DNA of 64,000 bases from Synchiropus splendidus (taxonomy: Eukaryota > Chordata > Actinopteri > Syngnathiformes > Callionymidae), in assembly GCF_027744825.2 (NCBI RefSeq), contig NC_071347.1, positions 11,717,501 to 11,781,500 on the forward strand, written 5' to 3'. The position numbers and the translations under genes were made by a program. How positions within the stretch are numbered: the first letter of the stretch is position 1; every line of letters begins with the position of its first letter. The notes beneath the pieces are model-generated. The model ran no database searches, was not told the DNA's origin, and was given only the letters and a program-made list of their open reading frames with translations. Positions 35,730-48,000 of the stretch are shown here, piece by piece.

Positions 35730-37055
35730 GAGAGGTCTGAATTATTGTTTTGAGACTATGGTTGTGTGTGCCAATAAATGATGGCTCTCATATGGGCTTG
35801 CTGTCACGGTGTGTGAGCCAAACATGCGCCCGTAACATGTGACAGCGCTCTATGATGAATTACTGCACAGATGATTTAGGAAACGTCGGCTTGGTGACAT
35901 TTGCTTTCTCCCACTCTCAGTGATGTAGCGGTTATTTTAGTGAGATAGAAACGAAATATGACTTCAGGAAGGACGACTTGGCAAAACAGAAATATGATTG
36001 CAATGAATTTCTGATGATACCAATCTAAATAGGAAGATGAATCTATATACCACACTTCTGCACAACAATAAACAACAAAGGCAACACCAATATCATATAA
36101 AGTCAAATGGAGTGCAACACTGTGTGTGTAACATGCATCTGAACATCTTCACAGTTTCACAGCTTCACTCTAGACTAAGTCAAAAGTTACTCTCTGTCGA
36201 GTCAACTTGTCACTCCCTGTACCCCTCTTTCTCTGCCCTCATACATCTAAGTATCGCCCCACGAATGGAATAACCGAGAGACAATTCCACGGTGACGCAC
36301 AGTTCAAACTTCAGAACGTAGCGATATCTGCTGATGTTATTTATCACTGCGCTGGCAGACCTGTTCAAAGAAAGAGATGGCTGTTTTCTCTACTCCTTAT
36401 GTCTATGCAGTGCAGCGGACAGGCCCCTCGCCGCGGCTTTGAACATCCCTCACGGTTTGACAGTGTGACTGATGGGCCTGCGTCAGTCCTGCTGCTTCCT
36501 CATCTCAATGCCAAAGTAGTGAGAGGAGATGGGGGTGAAAACTAAAATTGAAAACAGGATGAGGACCGTGGTGATCAAGTGATTAATCTACAGTGAGACT
36601 GTCACTGTGGGAGGTTCGATGGAAGGGTTTTTAATGACACGCTTAATGATGCCAACTTTAATCTGCCATACTAATTAAGCCACAGCCCTTTTAGCATAAC
36701 AAGGCAGCGCAAAGATGAAGCACGGGCACCAACATAGCAGATAAAACACACTGCTAATTCAAGGTAAAGTGTGCTTGGAAGTTGAAAGACTAACTTCTTG
36801 TAGGGCACCATCCGACACAGTGTAGTGCATATGCTGCTACTGAGAGCAAGACAGCAGGTCGAAATCACTCCATTAGAGTTTGTTGAGTTGTTGAGAGTGA
36901 AAATGACCTGTGAAAACAGAACTCAGACACTTCTTCACAAAACATCTTATGAAGGGTTCGCAACTAGGTAAACAAAAAACTCTAATATGATAAAAGTACA
37001 ATTATCGCAAAAATGAAAATCACGATAACTTGATCCTTCTACATCAGCATAAAGA
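35730..37055. other. Unassigned DNA
   Basis: A plus-strand frame at 36207-36545 (112 codons) has no recognisable motif. At 36985-37030 'ttatcgcaaaaatgaaaatcacgataac' resembles hAT subterminal sequence directly beside the MITE at 37062. Confidence 0.35.
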
Positions 37056-37061
37056 GTAATA

Positions 37062-37346
37062 TAAGTAACATCCGACTTATCGACCAGTTGTAAGTCAGAT
37101 TGGACCCAAGTCGAATGCGATTCAAAATAGGCGACGCGAGGGTTATAGGTGCTACTCTAGTGGTAGATCACAGTGTGAGAGTGAGATGCTGGGATACTGC
37201 TGCCGTAACTGTCGTACACAATGCCGGGCTGCTACGTGCCGCGGTGCCAGACATTGAATAAAAAATAGATAAATAAGCATCTGCTGACCGTGGTTGTAAG
37301 TACGGGTGGGCGTAAGTCGTGCAGGTCGTAAGTCGGATGTTACTTG
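37062..37346. mobile_element. TA-flanked MITE family B (copy 2), complete
   Basis: The element is bounded by TA on both sides (37060-37061 and 37347-37348). The left end is TAAGTAACATCCGACTTAT and the right end, read on the other strand, is CAAGTAACATCCGACTTACG: terminal inverted repeats of about 20 bases with few mismatches. Internal partial copies of 'cgtaagtcg' near both ends give a nested palindromic look. The body shares 'gacgcgagggttata', 'gtggtagatcac', 'gtgagagtgagatgctgggatactg' and 'gtgccagacattgaat' with the copy at 29978. It is 285 bp and has no coding capacity. TA duplication indicates mobilisation by a Tc1/mariner/pogo-group transposase. Confidence 0.8.
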
Positions 37347-37552
37347 TATTTGCTTTTTAAATGCAAGACTGTTCACGCACCGTAACAAGGCACAAGAACG
37401 CCATCTGTCCGAAAAAAAATTGGAGCTATATTGTTTCAACGATTGCCAGCCTGTGACAACACAGACCTCTGCTCAGAAAAGAGAGAGAGCCATATATCCC
37501 AGGACGACCCATGATCGCACCGATGGTGCTAATCCAGTGTCTACAACCTCAG

Positions 37553-37558
<6 letters not shown>

Positions 37559-37584
<26 letters not shown>
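37559..37584 (+). repeat. 26-base poly(A) tract
   Basis: A pure A run following 'ctcagaaattta'. The preceding 200 bases carry an open frame ending just before the run, which would fit a retroposed sequence with its poly(A) tail. I found no target duplication or polyadenylation signal to support that. Confidence 0.9.
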
Positions 37585-37589
37585 CATGG

Positions 37590-40500
37590 TAAGTATGGAA
37601 AACTCAAGTAGGCTGCACAAAATGACGTGAGTTTGACACTAGAGCTGTAGATGCTGGCCCGGTCATTATTTTCTGTGATGTAGAGAACTGAGCCCAGACT
37701 TTTACTTTCTCATCTTATCTATCTTAACAGTGACTTGGCGTACAACAATAAAAAAACAAAGTTGTCCAAGCACTACTTAATTGCCTTTTTGTATTAACAA
37801 AAACAAGATGAGTGAAGTTGATATTCCAGTCAAGTACAAAATAAAAGATGAAAATTTACAAGTTAATGATGATACTATTCCTTTTACGATCTGATAAATC
37901 ATAAAAGCTGAGCAGTCACAGTGAATGACAAAAAAGCTGCACAGCTAAAGATCACTTCAAGCTCTGATGTTGTGGACTGTCACGGGATTTAAAATATCAC
38001 CAAAGTCCAGGGCATGATATTGATCAAATACGTCGCTTTCACTAAGATTTTGGATCTTGATTAATAACTGGGCCCTAATACAGTAGAGATTGATCACAGT
38101 TGAAAAAAATCTGTGCCTGAATATTACCCTGTTGGCTTTTTAAAATTCTGTCAGATAAATTGAAAACTATTTGTCACTGGAATGATCCTTCCGCAGAGCC
38201 CTCCTTCTTTCTCTGCAGTCTGGTCACCAAGTCTCTGCGTGTGTGTCAGCGCCAGAGAGCAAAATTAATATGCAGCGAAAGAATCAGCAGTCAGGTGTAG
38301 CGGCGCAGACCTTACATTATACAGTCGTTTTTGAAAGAGCGGCGATGAGTGATGGTAAAAAGGCCGGTTCTGACTCTTTTATCACTCTGCTGAAGCACTG
38401 TGCAGTACTTTTTAAACGTGTTATTGTGAATAAATCAAGTATGCAACTCTCATTTCTAAAGCAAGGCATTGTAATGCCTTCAATGGCAGAATAAAAACAC
38501 AAATTACACCAAGGATCGTAAATAAATTGACACTAACACAAAATTTATTTAGTTGTACGACAGTGAAATGAGCAAAACATAATGAAAAACATAAATACAC
38601 AGCAGTTTAACCATTATGATGCGTTAACTGATCTAAAATGAGTGATTTCAATATCATGAGTAGGGGCAATCTAAATGATATAATTGGCTTTTTTCCTCAT
38701 TACACCTCACTTTGATGAGTTAACTAAAAAAATTTTTTTAAATCTATCAAAATCTTTTCTCCGTTTCTCCTCTGGATGACTTTTGATCAACATTAACCAC
38801 AGACAAGACCTGCCAAGAGCAGAAATTACAGCACCAACATGGGGGATCAACACACACCCTTCGGCAGGTGGTCATAACATTACAGTTATTAGCCATCGAG
38901 CTATGAGAGGAATGTATTCACAGCACAGTGTTTTTCTGGTTAAATAGTGAAGCCAACAACTCAGAGAGAGTGTTATTCTGTCGCACAACACCAGCAGCTT
39001 CTCACCTCATGCATTCATTGTGCTATCGTCGCACCCTCTTTCCACACAGGCTCGATTACAGAACACCTCTTTCTGCTGTCCCTGGCACGTATTATGTGTT
39101 CTGTACTTTGTGTTCCTTTCAACTCAAATGGCCACCATCTGGAGTCACTTTTTAAGGAAGCTTCATAGATGTTTGTACCTCTGTGACTTGTGCTGAGATT
39201 GAAATTGCCAGGAGCTTTTCTACCAGTTTGCTTGTGTCCAAGATCTGGGTTTTATCATGTAAAAATACGATGGATTTTAGAAAATTGAGAAGAGATTCTA
39301 GTGTGCATAGGCTTGGACTTTTTTGTCATTTATATTGAAGGAAGTAAAATTCCAACACAAATGTTTAACGGCAAAAAAACTTCAAACCTGGTAGAGAAAT
39401 ACGTTTTTATCCCGTGTTTGGATTGAAAGCACACACTTCCTGTTTGATGTTATGAGAGGAATTCCCCAGCAGCTGAACATTACCGTGATTAAATAAGCGA
39501 AAAAAAATTCTTTGTGCTGTCATCAAAGATGAGTTGTGAAGTTTGGCACTACATCTGAAATTCATGACTGTGGACCAGTTATAATTTAACTATGCTGATG
39601 AGAGAAACAGAGGAAACCGTCTGAGAAAATATTGGTTCCTGCAAGGAAAAAGATATGAATTATTAGTGATTGTGATTCTTTAATCCTTTCAAGACAAAGA
39701 AACTAAGATGACAACTAGAGAACACTTGGGGGATTGGTGGCAATTAAGCCCACATCTTCTTTGGATAGTTGTCTCCTTTGTGAAAGCTGTCCACAGAATT
39801 TGACATTTTTGAAAATACTGTATAAGACAAGTACTGGTTGACAAACATGGCAACATGTCTGATTTTCGCGGTGTAAATACATATTGAATTGTTGTAAGCA
39901 CCTTTTGAATGTGGAGTTTTAATAGCCAAAAATGTGGTTGAATGTTTGTCAAATGTATCTCAGCCTATTCTTAGATGGAGCTCTTTGAATCGAATGTTTT
40001 CATACTTTCAATATTTTAAGGTCGCATGGGTCCCGGAGCCATTTCACCTGTTACTGCGCTAAATAGTAAGCAATGACATCATGATGAGGCAATAGATGTC
40101 ACAAATGTAATGAATCCAAACAGGGCGATGGCTGGAAAATTGACCAGGAATATTCACAATCATTTATCTCGACTGTATAAACGCTACTCCAGCAACTCTG
40201 CTGAGGAAACTTGTAGCTGGTGATCTTGAGCTGAAGCAGGAATGTAGATCAACCTGTAGCTTTTAGCTGAGCGCTGTCTTTACTGTGACAGACAAATAAA
40301 ACCTCTAACTCATTGCCATTTAACATGTCTTCAATGCTACACAGCCACTGACCTCTATCAAGTTTAACTTGGACGAGACTGCATAACAATAACTGTGTGA
40401 GTTTGCATGAAGATTCCACAGAACTTCCGCCCGCTAAGAGATGAAACACTCCATCTGTTCACCAGTTGCAAAGCTGCAAATTCTCGAATAGACACACAAA

Positions 40501-41317
40501 CAACACAACGCCTAAAATCTTTATCCTTTAAATTAATGAAATACAACCACATTAGCTTGTTCATGAATGTGCTAACCCGCTAATATGACAATTCAATATA
40601 GAAGAATAGTAGAATAGTTAGATAAGTGAGAAATAGGCGCAAAATAAAACGTGGCACAAACTTCTCATTTACAGATGTATCATTTTAACATCACTGCTGT
40701 CACTTCACTTCTTACAACAAAAGACAAGTCTGCAACAATTGGCAAAGAATGAATGACTTTCTATGATCCAAGAGCGTCGCACGCTGAATAGTTGAATTAT
40801 TGGTGCGCAGATGGGAAGTCTTTGTTATTCAACACCACATCACACTTTGGCGACGTTATGACTAGTCAATAAATCTGAAATGATATAAAAAGATCATCAC
40901 AGTCTGTCTCCAGTTAGTGAAAAGAACAGTGACAATCAATCTCGGCCGCTTGTGAAGGGCTCGGAAAAGGAGTGGATGGAGTTCGGCAGACATTCTTAAG
41001 TTGTGAGGATAAGAAAGACAGACATCTTATTTTGCAACATCATTAAACCTGAAGTTTAGATATTTTAAAGTTGTTCATTTAAAACCAAATGCTGCATAAC
41101 CTGATGGCTGCAGTTTCATCACTGTCAAAGTTTAATAGAGAGCGATAATAGAATGTTCTTGAATGGCGACGTGAAGTTTGTGTCTGTACTTTTTGAACTT
41201 CTCATCCTCATATTCCTTTGCTAAGCAAACCTCTTTTTAATCGTTTAAGTTCATGTCACTACCTTAGAAAAGCTGGTAAAATAAGCCGTCCCACATTAGT
41301 AGTACTCAAAGAACTGT
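37590..41317. other. Unassigned DNA
   Basis: No supported gene, RNA or repeat. All frames are below 90 codons without motifs. Long AT-rich stretches dominate. Confidence 0.4.
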
Positions 41318-41325
41318 GACTAGCG

Positions 41326-41507
41326 CAGGGGTCTCAGTGGTTACAGGTTTTAATTCCAACCAGGCACACAATGGTTTAGCAGTCAGGTGTCACCTGAAAC
41401 AAGCAGCACCAGACTGACAATCAACCAGATAAAAAGGTGCTCTCTTGACTGGTTGGACCAAAGACTTGCACCCACCGTGGCCCTTTGGTGGATCAGTTTG
41501 ACCCCCG
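41326..41507. mobile_element. hAT-type MITE with 8-bp target duplication
   Basis: The element starts CAGGGGTC and ends, read on the other strand, CGGGGGTCAAACTGATCC. It is flanked by GACTAGCG and GACTAGAG, an 8-bp duplication with one mismatch, the length expected for hAT insertions. Inside are 'aggttttaattccaaccagg', 'caggtgtcacctgaaacaagcag', 'gactgacaatcaaccag' and 'tggccctttggtggatcag', the order of a common teleost hAT MITE. It is 182 bp and non-coding. Confidence 0.75.
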
Positions 41508-41519
41508 GACTAGAGTGAA

Positions 41520-42210
41520 TTAACTCATTAATAATGGCATACGACAGTTCACACACAGAAATATACACACACACCACCAATATCATAAAGATCTCTCCCA
41601 TACTGGGACCCTTTGACCTGGTGTTTACAAGAGTTTTCTGACCTGCTTTTCAAACATGCACGACTATGTACTGACACCAGCTTTATCATGTGTCTAGAGT
41701 GACAACATCAGATTCCAATGGGGTCATGATCTTTCCTTCACAGAAGAACTCCACATCCTCTGAAAAAAAAAATCACTCTGGTGAAGAGATGCAGCATTTA
41801 CCTTGACAGAGATTCTACTTTTGTTCATGAAAATATGGCAGTGCAGAGAATTGAGTCTGAATCTGTCATTTGGTATGCAAGTGAACATCTATGCGAGCCA
41901 GGGACACACAAGAGGAGAGAGTGGGATTCACTATATGCAGAGAAAATCACATAATAGAGCACATAACCTTGATTCTACACTATTCATTTCTAATGAAACT
42001 TGACACATAAGCAAACACGTCTGTTGGCCGCCCATGTCACTCCGGATCTCATGAAATATCAGTGCAATGAATGATTTTCATGATGATTTCATGAAGAATA
42101 GTCAAGAGAAGTCAATGCATTTCAGTCCACCTTTTCCACAATTGTACCATATATCATCTTTTGTGTGCATTTATCACGAGTGCTACTATCATACACGTGG
42201 TCGTGAGAGA
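41520..42210. other. Unassigned DNA
   Basis: Nothing recognisable apart from short chance frames. Confidence 0.4.
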
Positions 42211-42217
42211 TCGAACA

Positions 42218-42285
42218 GTAGCGATGGGTAGAGGAGTTGATCATGAAACAGTATTGCAGGGTTGATGAAACAGTGACAGCATCCA
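42218..42285 (+). mobile_element. MITE family A fragment (copy 4), rearranged
   Basis: 'agtagcgatgggtagaggagttgatcatgaaacagtattgcagg' is followed by a second 'gttgatgaaacagtgacag'. The blocks are those of the family left end, with a partial duplication. Similarity is weaker than for the other copies. Confidence 0.4.
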
Positions 42286-43065
42286 GGTTCTGCAATATTT
42301 TTGGCTACAGTCATAACTCAGACAGTAAAAAATGGACAAGTGATTTCATTGCATTTTATGGAAAGGAAAAATAAAAAGAGGAGAGCAACACAGGCTGGCT
42401 AGCGAAGAAGCCCTTTTTATCATATATTTTTTTGAAACCTTTCTTTATGCTCTTTCTGAAAAAGATACTGGAACAAGACACTGAACGTGACACACCCTGG
42501 GACTGATATTTCCTGTGTTTGGCTAGAAACATGGAGAAAACACTAGTCAAGGGCAGTGTTTCCATATGTTCCAAACAACAATATAAGTGTGTTCTATTCA
42601 TGCATGCGAGTTCATTACTCATAGTGAAGGCAACAATATTCATGTTCCATCTTGGCCTGTCACAAAAACAAATTAACAAATATTGCTGGTTGATAAGCCC
42701 TAAAAACTATAGCCAATAAACTTTATTATTATCAACATTATTTTGAGACCATGTTAAGCATTAATGTAATGAAAATAAACACAAGTATGATTTAAGATGT
42801 ATTATTTCTCATCAGTGTAGCATTGTAGCCAAAATGTCTTTGAAAGACCTTTTACATATCTTACATTAAAATTACTAAAATAAATGCAATCCAAGACAAG
42901 ACAAGACAAAAGGCATTCAGAATCTCACTGAACAAAAGTTGACCTTACAACTGCCCTGGTGGTTGTGGTGCAGGTGAGCGTACATGTTTAATGTGTTGCG
43001 GTTTTTCTTGTCAACGCATGAGAACAACATTCGACAGGGTCGTCCACAATGGGTTCAACTTGAAC

Positions 43066-43195
43066 TCGTGATGGCCTAATGAGGCTTCATGAAACAGGGT
43101 CCTGGTTTTCAGAGCACAGTAGGTGGCGCTCTTGGTTTAGAAATTATGTGAGATTTTATTGAAATGGTTGTTTGAATACAAAAACAGTGCCAAAA
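43066..43195 (+). mobile_element. MITE family A (copy 5), left half
   Basis: 'ctcgtgatggcctaatgaggcttcatgaaacagggtcctggttttcagagcacagtaggtggcgct' is followed by the central 'tgagattttattgaaatggttgtttgaa' block shared with copies 2 and 3. The right end is missing. Confidence 0.65.
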
Positions 43196-43604
43196 CAGGA
43201 GGTGTTGACCTATTGGTTATCGTGATCGGTCTAGTTCCATCATGTCAAAATAACCTGTCCCAATATTGCACAAGAGATAATAAATGTTACCTTTACTGAC
43301 ACAAACTTTAACAAAGTCAAAACATTGTCTTGCACTGATGCATTCCGTTAAGAGCAGAGTCAACTTATTTTAATGTATGCATCAATCCAACAGAACGAGG
43401 GCAGTGCGGACACTTATGCAAACGTGTGATACATTGAAGGGAAAACCACTCAGACTGAGAACACTTTCCCTGTCAAACACACTCCCTTTTGATATGCATT
43501 GTTGGAACTTCACAGACACAAAAGCCACCAGATGCTTTCCAAAAAGAGACTGAAATAACGTGTATGACTAATGCTATCACACTGCAATGCAATCCATCTC
43601 AATA

Positions 43605-43940
43605 TTAAGCTCTTAAGTTCAGGAAAGAGGGCGGTTCACATGCAGCACACCCATCCCTGACTTTTCCAGAAGGGCAGCGAGGACCTAACAGGGGTGGCCT
43701 GCCACAGATATATGAACAACCCTGTGAATCTGGCGGCCTGTAGCTAAATTTACCCCGTCCGCAAGCATCCAGGCACATCATGATGGATTCTATTACTCTC
43801 CCACGTCGCAGCATACGGTCATGTGAATACCGGCCACAAGCTTCTGGGGCAGTGAGTGTCCTTCCTGTCCAAGCACTTACTGCCCTTAATGCCACCCAGC
43901 TACCCAATCGTCCAACTTGCTGGGAAAATCACATTTGCTC
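43605..43940 (-). other. Cysteine-rich open frame, weak IGFBP-N-like motif
   Basis: A minus-strand frame of at least 100 codons reads through a good internal donor (GGCA|GTAAGT) near 43890 preceded by an acceptor-like 'tgtgattttcccag'; the 39 bases between them are open in only one frame (QVGRLGSWVALRA). Farther on the frame contains CGRPPLLGPRCPSGKVRDGC and then AAC. It lines up with the insulin-like growth factor binding protein N-terminal motif 'C.....P..C..G.vrDgCgCC', except that the GCGCC core is GCAAC. The frame ends with a stop soon after, at the point where further domain cysteines should follow. It could be a decayed exon or coincidence. Confidence 0.2.
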
Positions 43941-43974
43941 TATTTAATCCATATTTGTCAGAGTGATTGTGCTT

Positions 43975-44130
43975 GCATGGCGGGAGATGGACACATGAGA
44001 ATCTCTTTTTTGGGCTGACTGATGATTTATTTACGTACAGTTGTTCATAATTAATTGTACTTCTCCACTATCCCACACACAGTTATACCATTTAGAGCAG
44101 CATGACCCAAACGTAATTGGATTGTTATGT
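43975..44130. promoter_or_regulatory. Possible conserved non-coding element
   Basis: A repeat-free block with dense homeodomain and related cores: TGATGATTTATTTACG, TTCATAATTAATTGTAC, GTAATTGGATTG and GTAATGATTC. This density is typical of vertebrate developmental enhancers. The claim rests on motif content only. Confidence 0.2.
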
Positions 44131-44328
44131 AATGATTCTATTTGTGGAGGCAAACGGGGATGAAAGGTTCTCACATGAAACACAAAATATTTTAGCAAGT
44201 AAACGTTATTAAGAATCACATGAGACGCTGCTTTTAAATCTGAACACAGCAGAACGAGGACTTTTGTCTCTGTTAATGGCAAGCTAAAGTTATTTACAGT
44301 CCTGGTGGTACCGGATTAGTCACTAAGG

Positions 44329-44536
44329 CAGTGGTTCTTAACCTGGGTTCCATCGAACCCTAGGGGTTCTGTGAGTCGGTCTCAGGGGTTCGGTGGAGCC
44401 TCCGCCGCAGAGGTCCACCCCTCAGTCTAGTCTGCAGTTAGTGTATCATATTTTATTTTTTACTAAAGAAGGGTTCGGTGAATGAGCATATGAAACTGGT
44501 GGGGTTCGGTGCCTCCAACAAGGTTAAGAACCACTG
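44329..44536. mobile_element. Complete hAT MITE with perfect 8-bp target duplication
   Basis: Terminal inverted repeats CAGTGGTTCTTAACCT at 44329 and its inverse ending ...GGTTAAGAACCACTG at 44536. The element is flanked on both sides by CACTAAGG (44321-44328 and 44537-44544), a perfect 8-bp target duplication diagnostic of hAT insertion. The 208-bp interior is GC-rich on the left ('gggttctgtgagtcggtctcagg') with 'ggggttcggtg' words near both sides. No coding capacity. Confidence 0.9.
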
Positions 44537-44592
44537 CACTAAGGAGTGTTTAATGGCTGATTTGTCTCAACGTTCCCTGGTGTTACACTATA

Positions 44593-45054
44593 TTACATGA
44601 AAACGTAGCGAGACCTCATCCCACTCGTCCTCACCCCTTCTATGGCAGTCAGTCTTCTAATTCCAGCCCGTCTCATCCTGAGAGCCGGGGTCAGTGGTCT
44701 GTGTGGTTGACACTCCGGAGGGTGTGAGGTTATTGAACTTTGGCCAAATTCAGGATCGATAAGGACTCGGTGTTGAAGATTGGGTCCTGATTTTACAGGA
44801 AGGAGGAGCTTGGCCATGAAGAACGTCGACTGCTTCAGCGGGGGGAGATCACGTGTTCGATATCCCAGTACGTCTTGTCCATCGACAAGGCTGTCAGCAG
44901 CCTGCCATGAGGCAAGCATCCACCCTTGTGTGATGTGCCTGACGCGTGAAGATGGTGCCAAACACACTGCAGGATGAAGAATCTCATGACTAACCATGTC
45001 CCCCCCGATGACATAGTAGGAATGATCCAGCACGTGTATCATCAGCTTGACCAT
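44593..45054 (+). mobile_element. Possible old tRNA-derived SINE fragment
   Basis: The plus strand has TGTTCGATATCC at 44854-44865, close to the RNA polymerase III B box GGTTCGANNCC, about 40 bases after 'cttggccatgaagaacgtcgactgc', a poor A-box candidate. A minus-strand 153-codon frame covers the region; its GYRTRDLP stretch is what such SINE heads typically give when read on the reverse strand. I therefore prefer a degraded SINE to a gene. Boundaries are approximate. Confidence 0.3.
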
Positions 45055-45059
45055 GTTAG

Positions 45060-48000
45060 TCTTAGCGCCTGAAATAGACTGACAAGCGTCAATAAGGGCA
45101 ATTCCGTCATTAGCAATTCAGTCTGAACAGTCCCTTCAATCTGACGGTGCAAATCCACAAGGAGGCTGCTTTTGAAGGGAGCTTATGCAAATTGAACACA
45201 GACACAGCGGCAGACACACCGGTTGAACCTTATTTCCGGTTGAAATGCACTGAAAAGGGTTGGTAAGTGACAGAGCATGAAGATTTTAAAAAAGAGATTT
45301 GGTTCCAAGCAACAGCAACTGAAGCTTTGCCAGCGCACATTTCTTATTTCAAAAGACACAAATCTCTCTGCAAACCACTGAATCCAAACTGCACATAGCA
45401 GCTAACTCCAGAGTCACACTGACCTCTGGTGGTGTCCCAGGCGCACACGGCTCATGACAACATAAATGAGAGATCATTTGTTCCTGGGGTCATTTTTTTT
45501 TCTCTTCAGAACATCGATTTAAGGTCAGCAACACAGGTCTAAGAGCTCTCAGGTGATCGGGATAAATGGCCACGGGGAGCAGTTCGTTCTAGCCTCATGC
45601 GAAACGCTGTCTCAGCCTCACTTCGTCTCTTGCTTCCAAATTATCCTCCGGTGAACAATATTTCTTTCTGCCACCCCCTCTCTCTTCAGCTTTCATTCTG
45701 GCTTCTTTTTCACTCCCTCACACACCTCATCTCTATCGCTCGCCTTAGATACACCTTTCAGGAAGCCTGGATCTCAACACCATCTAATGTGGGACAAATC
45801 TCTGCACAACATGCGAGCGGTCACGTCAGCTGCTGATGAATGGTGTTGTGATGCACTCACCTAACAATAGCAATTGTTATGACAGCTAACACAAGGTCCA
45901 GAGACAATGCTTTAATAATGTAGAACAACAGGTGAGTATATGACACCAATGAGCAAGTTAGTCGCTGATAGAATCAAGATTAACCTGTTCACCTATGTTT
46001 AAAATGAGATGACTGTGAAGTCAATGTTAGTGTTTATTAATGCTATATTCTTAAAGACCCACTAGATGGCAGAAATGGCAAGGTAGAATTCGACAGAGTT
46101 GGTACTTAATTGAGCTAATGCTGTAAAACGGAGGTAACAAATCATATATGGTTTAATTATATAGGGCAGCTTGGGATGTTATGGGTTTTTTTTTGTTTGT
46201 TTTAGGAAGTCAGACATCCAAACTAAAAACATAGACATGGAACATTTTTAAAAAAATTAAATATAGGATTAAAACAATCTGTTCCATTAATACAATGTGT
46301 GTGTCGTTCCTTGGTTGAGGTCCGCAGATTGTGTACATGAAAAATAGATCCACATTCCAGCAAGTGCAATTTCATCCAACTGCAGCAAGGCAGCAGCTGC
46401 CAGCCAGGTTTCTTCTATTTTCTTCAAATACCTTCGAATTATAGCCGGATGCTTTGGCCAAACATTAGTTCTGCTATAGTTGTGCTTGTTTTTTTGTTGT
46501 GTGAATACGGTGTTCCAACTCCACAGATCCACACACTGGTGTGTTTATGACATTATTGACATCATTATACTTTAAATGAAGTTATTTCAGCAAGTATTTT
46601 TAATCCAATCCACCTACCTAGCTGCAACTGACAGGCGTCTCATTAAAGTGGAGCTGGACTCGCCTCCCCAACAGTACAGTTCGAAGTCAGAGGGTTTACA
46701 GACGTGACCAATTTTAAAGATCATATTCCAAATAATAAAACTGGCGACTGAGGTCGTCACATTTCTGTCTGTCCCTACTCGAGGCAAAATCTAATAAATC
46801 AAAGCAGATATAGTCTGATGCCTGAGTATTTCTTTCAGTGCACTGCTTCCAGCAATGTCATTTTTGGCTAAAGACGGAGAAAAGACCAGAAACTTATGTC
46901 TAATATGGGAATAGAAAGTCGGCTATTATACTGCCATGAAAATGGCGTTTAACCATTCCAATCTATGAATCAAAGCCAGCATTCATCAAATTTTGTGAAA
47001 AAGCAATGAAAATAAAGATTGACTAACTATGATAAAACAAAACAATGGCAGCTTTCAACAACATATTTACCTCACGCTCATGATAATATGACGAGTCTGG
47101 GTGAATAGCAGTCAGACATCATGTCGATGGAATTGGAACAGAATAAAATCCTCCCAGGCAGTCAAAAAAAAAAAATCTCTGTCAGTTAAAATGACTGCAG
47201 GGCTTTTAAGCTCAGTTCCTTGTGGACTTAAACCTCGAGCAACCACAACTGGCGCGGACGAAGTGATTTAAAGTTTTGGAAAACATACTTCTGGGTCAAA
47301 ATGAGTGAAAGGCATCCAGTCAAACAGAGTTCAGACAAGACCCGTATGCATAACCAATAAAACCCAGATACGCAATAAGAAAGAAAAGGTATTTGACCTC
47401 AGAGCCTTGTTTAAAACACTCTGACAGAGGGCTCCATCCATGTTCAGACAGATAATCGTTGGTTTGATGGGGCCAAAATTTGCCTGTGTCCTTATGCAAT
47501 ATTAATACCTGCTATCTACCTGCCTCACGAAATCTCTTTTGACATAGAGAGAATTACTAATCATAACTCTGTTGATGGAAAATGAAACGTGGAATTTAAA
47601 ATTGTACAAAGTCAGTGCTAGGGACCATTGTGGTTTGACTCACAAAATGCATTCACGGCTTGGCACATACTGTGGTGTCATCTCTACTGCTGCTAATGCA
47701 GTGTTAAATATTTAATTGTGGTCCATAGTTATGGGGCGCCACACATAACCCACTGTGTTTCTTTGCCTCTCTGGGTGGCAGTACCAGTCTTGCTAATGTA
47801 ATCCTGTTCACAGAAAAGAGCTGAACAAAGCGCCCTCCAGTGCCTGGGTCGTCTGCATCCACATGTGCATACAAGTGTGTGTGGTGACCACATACATGCA
47901 TGAATGGCTTCTAGACAGAGTTTGCTCTCTCTATGTGTTTTAAATTTCAAAAGCTCTTGCAGCAGTTGGGAAAAAAAAACATCAAACAGTCATTTCCAAA

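Noticed and set aside
44593..45054. 153-codon minus-strand frame as a host gene
   Set aside because: Overlaps a tRNA B-box-like sequence, and its GYRTRDLP stretch is typical of SINE heads read in reverse.
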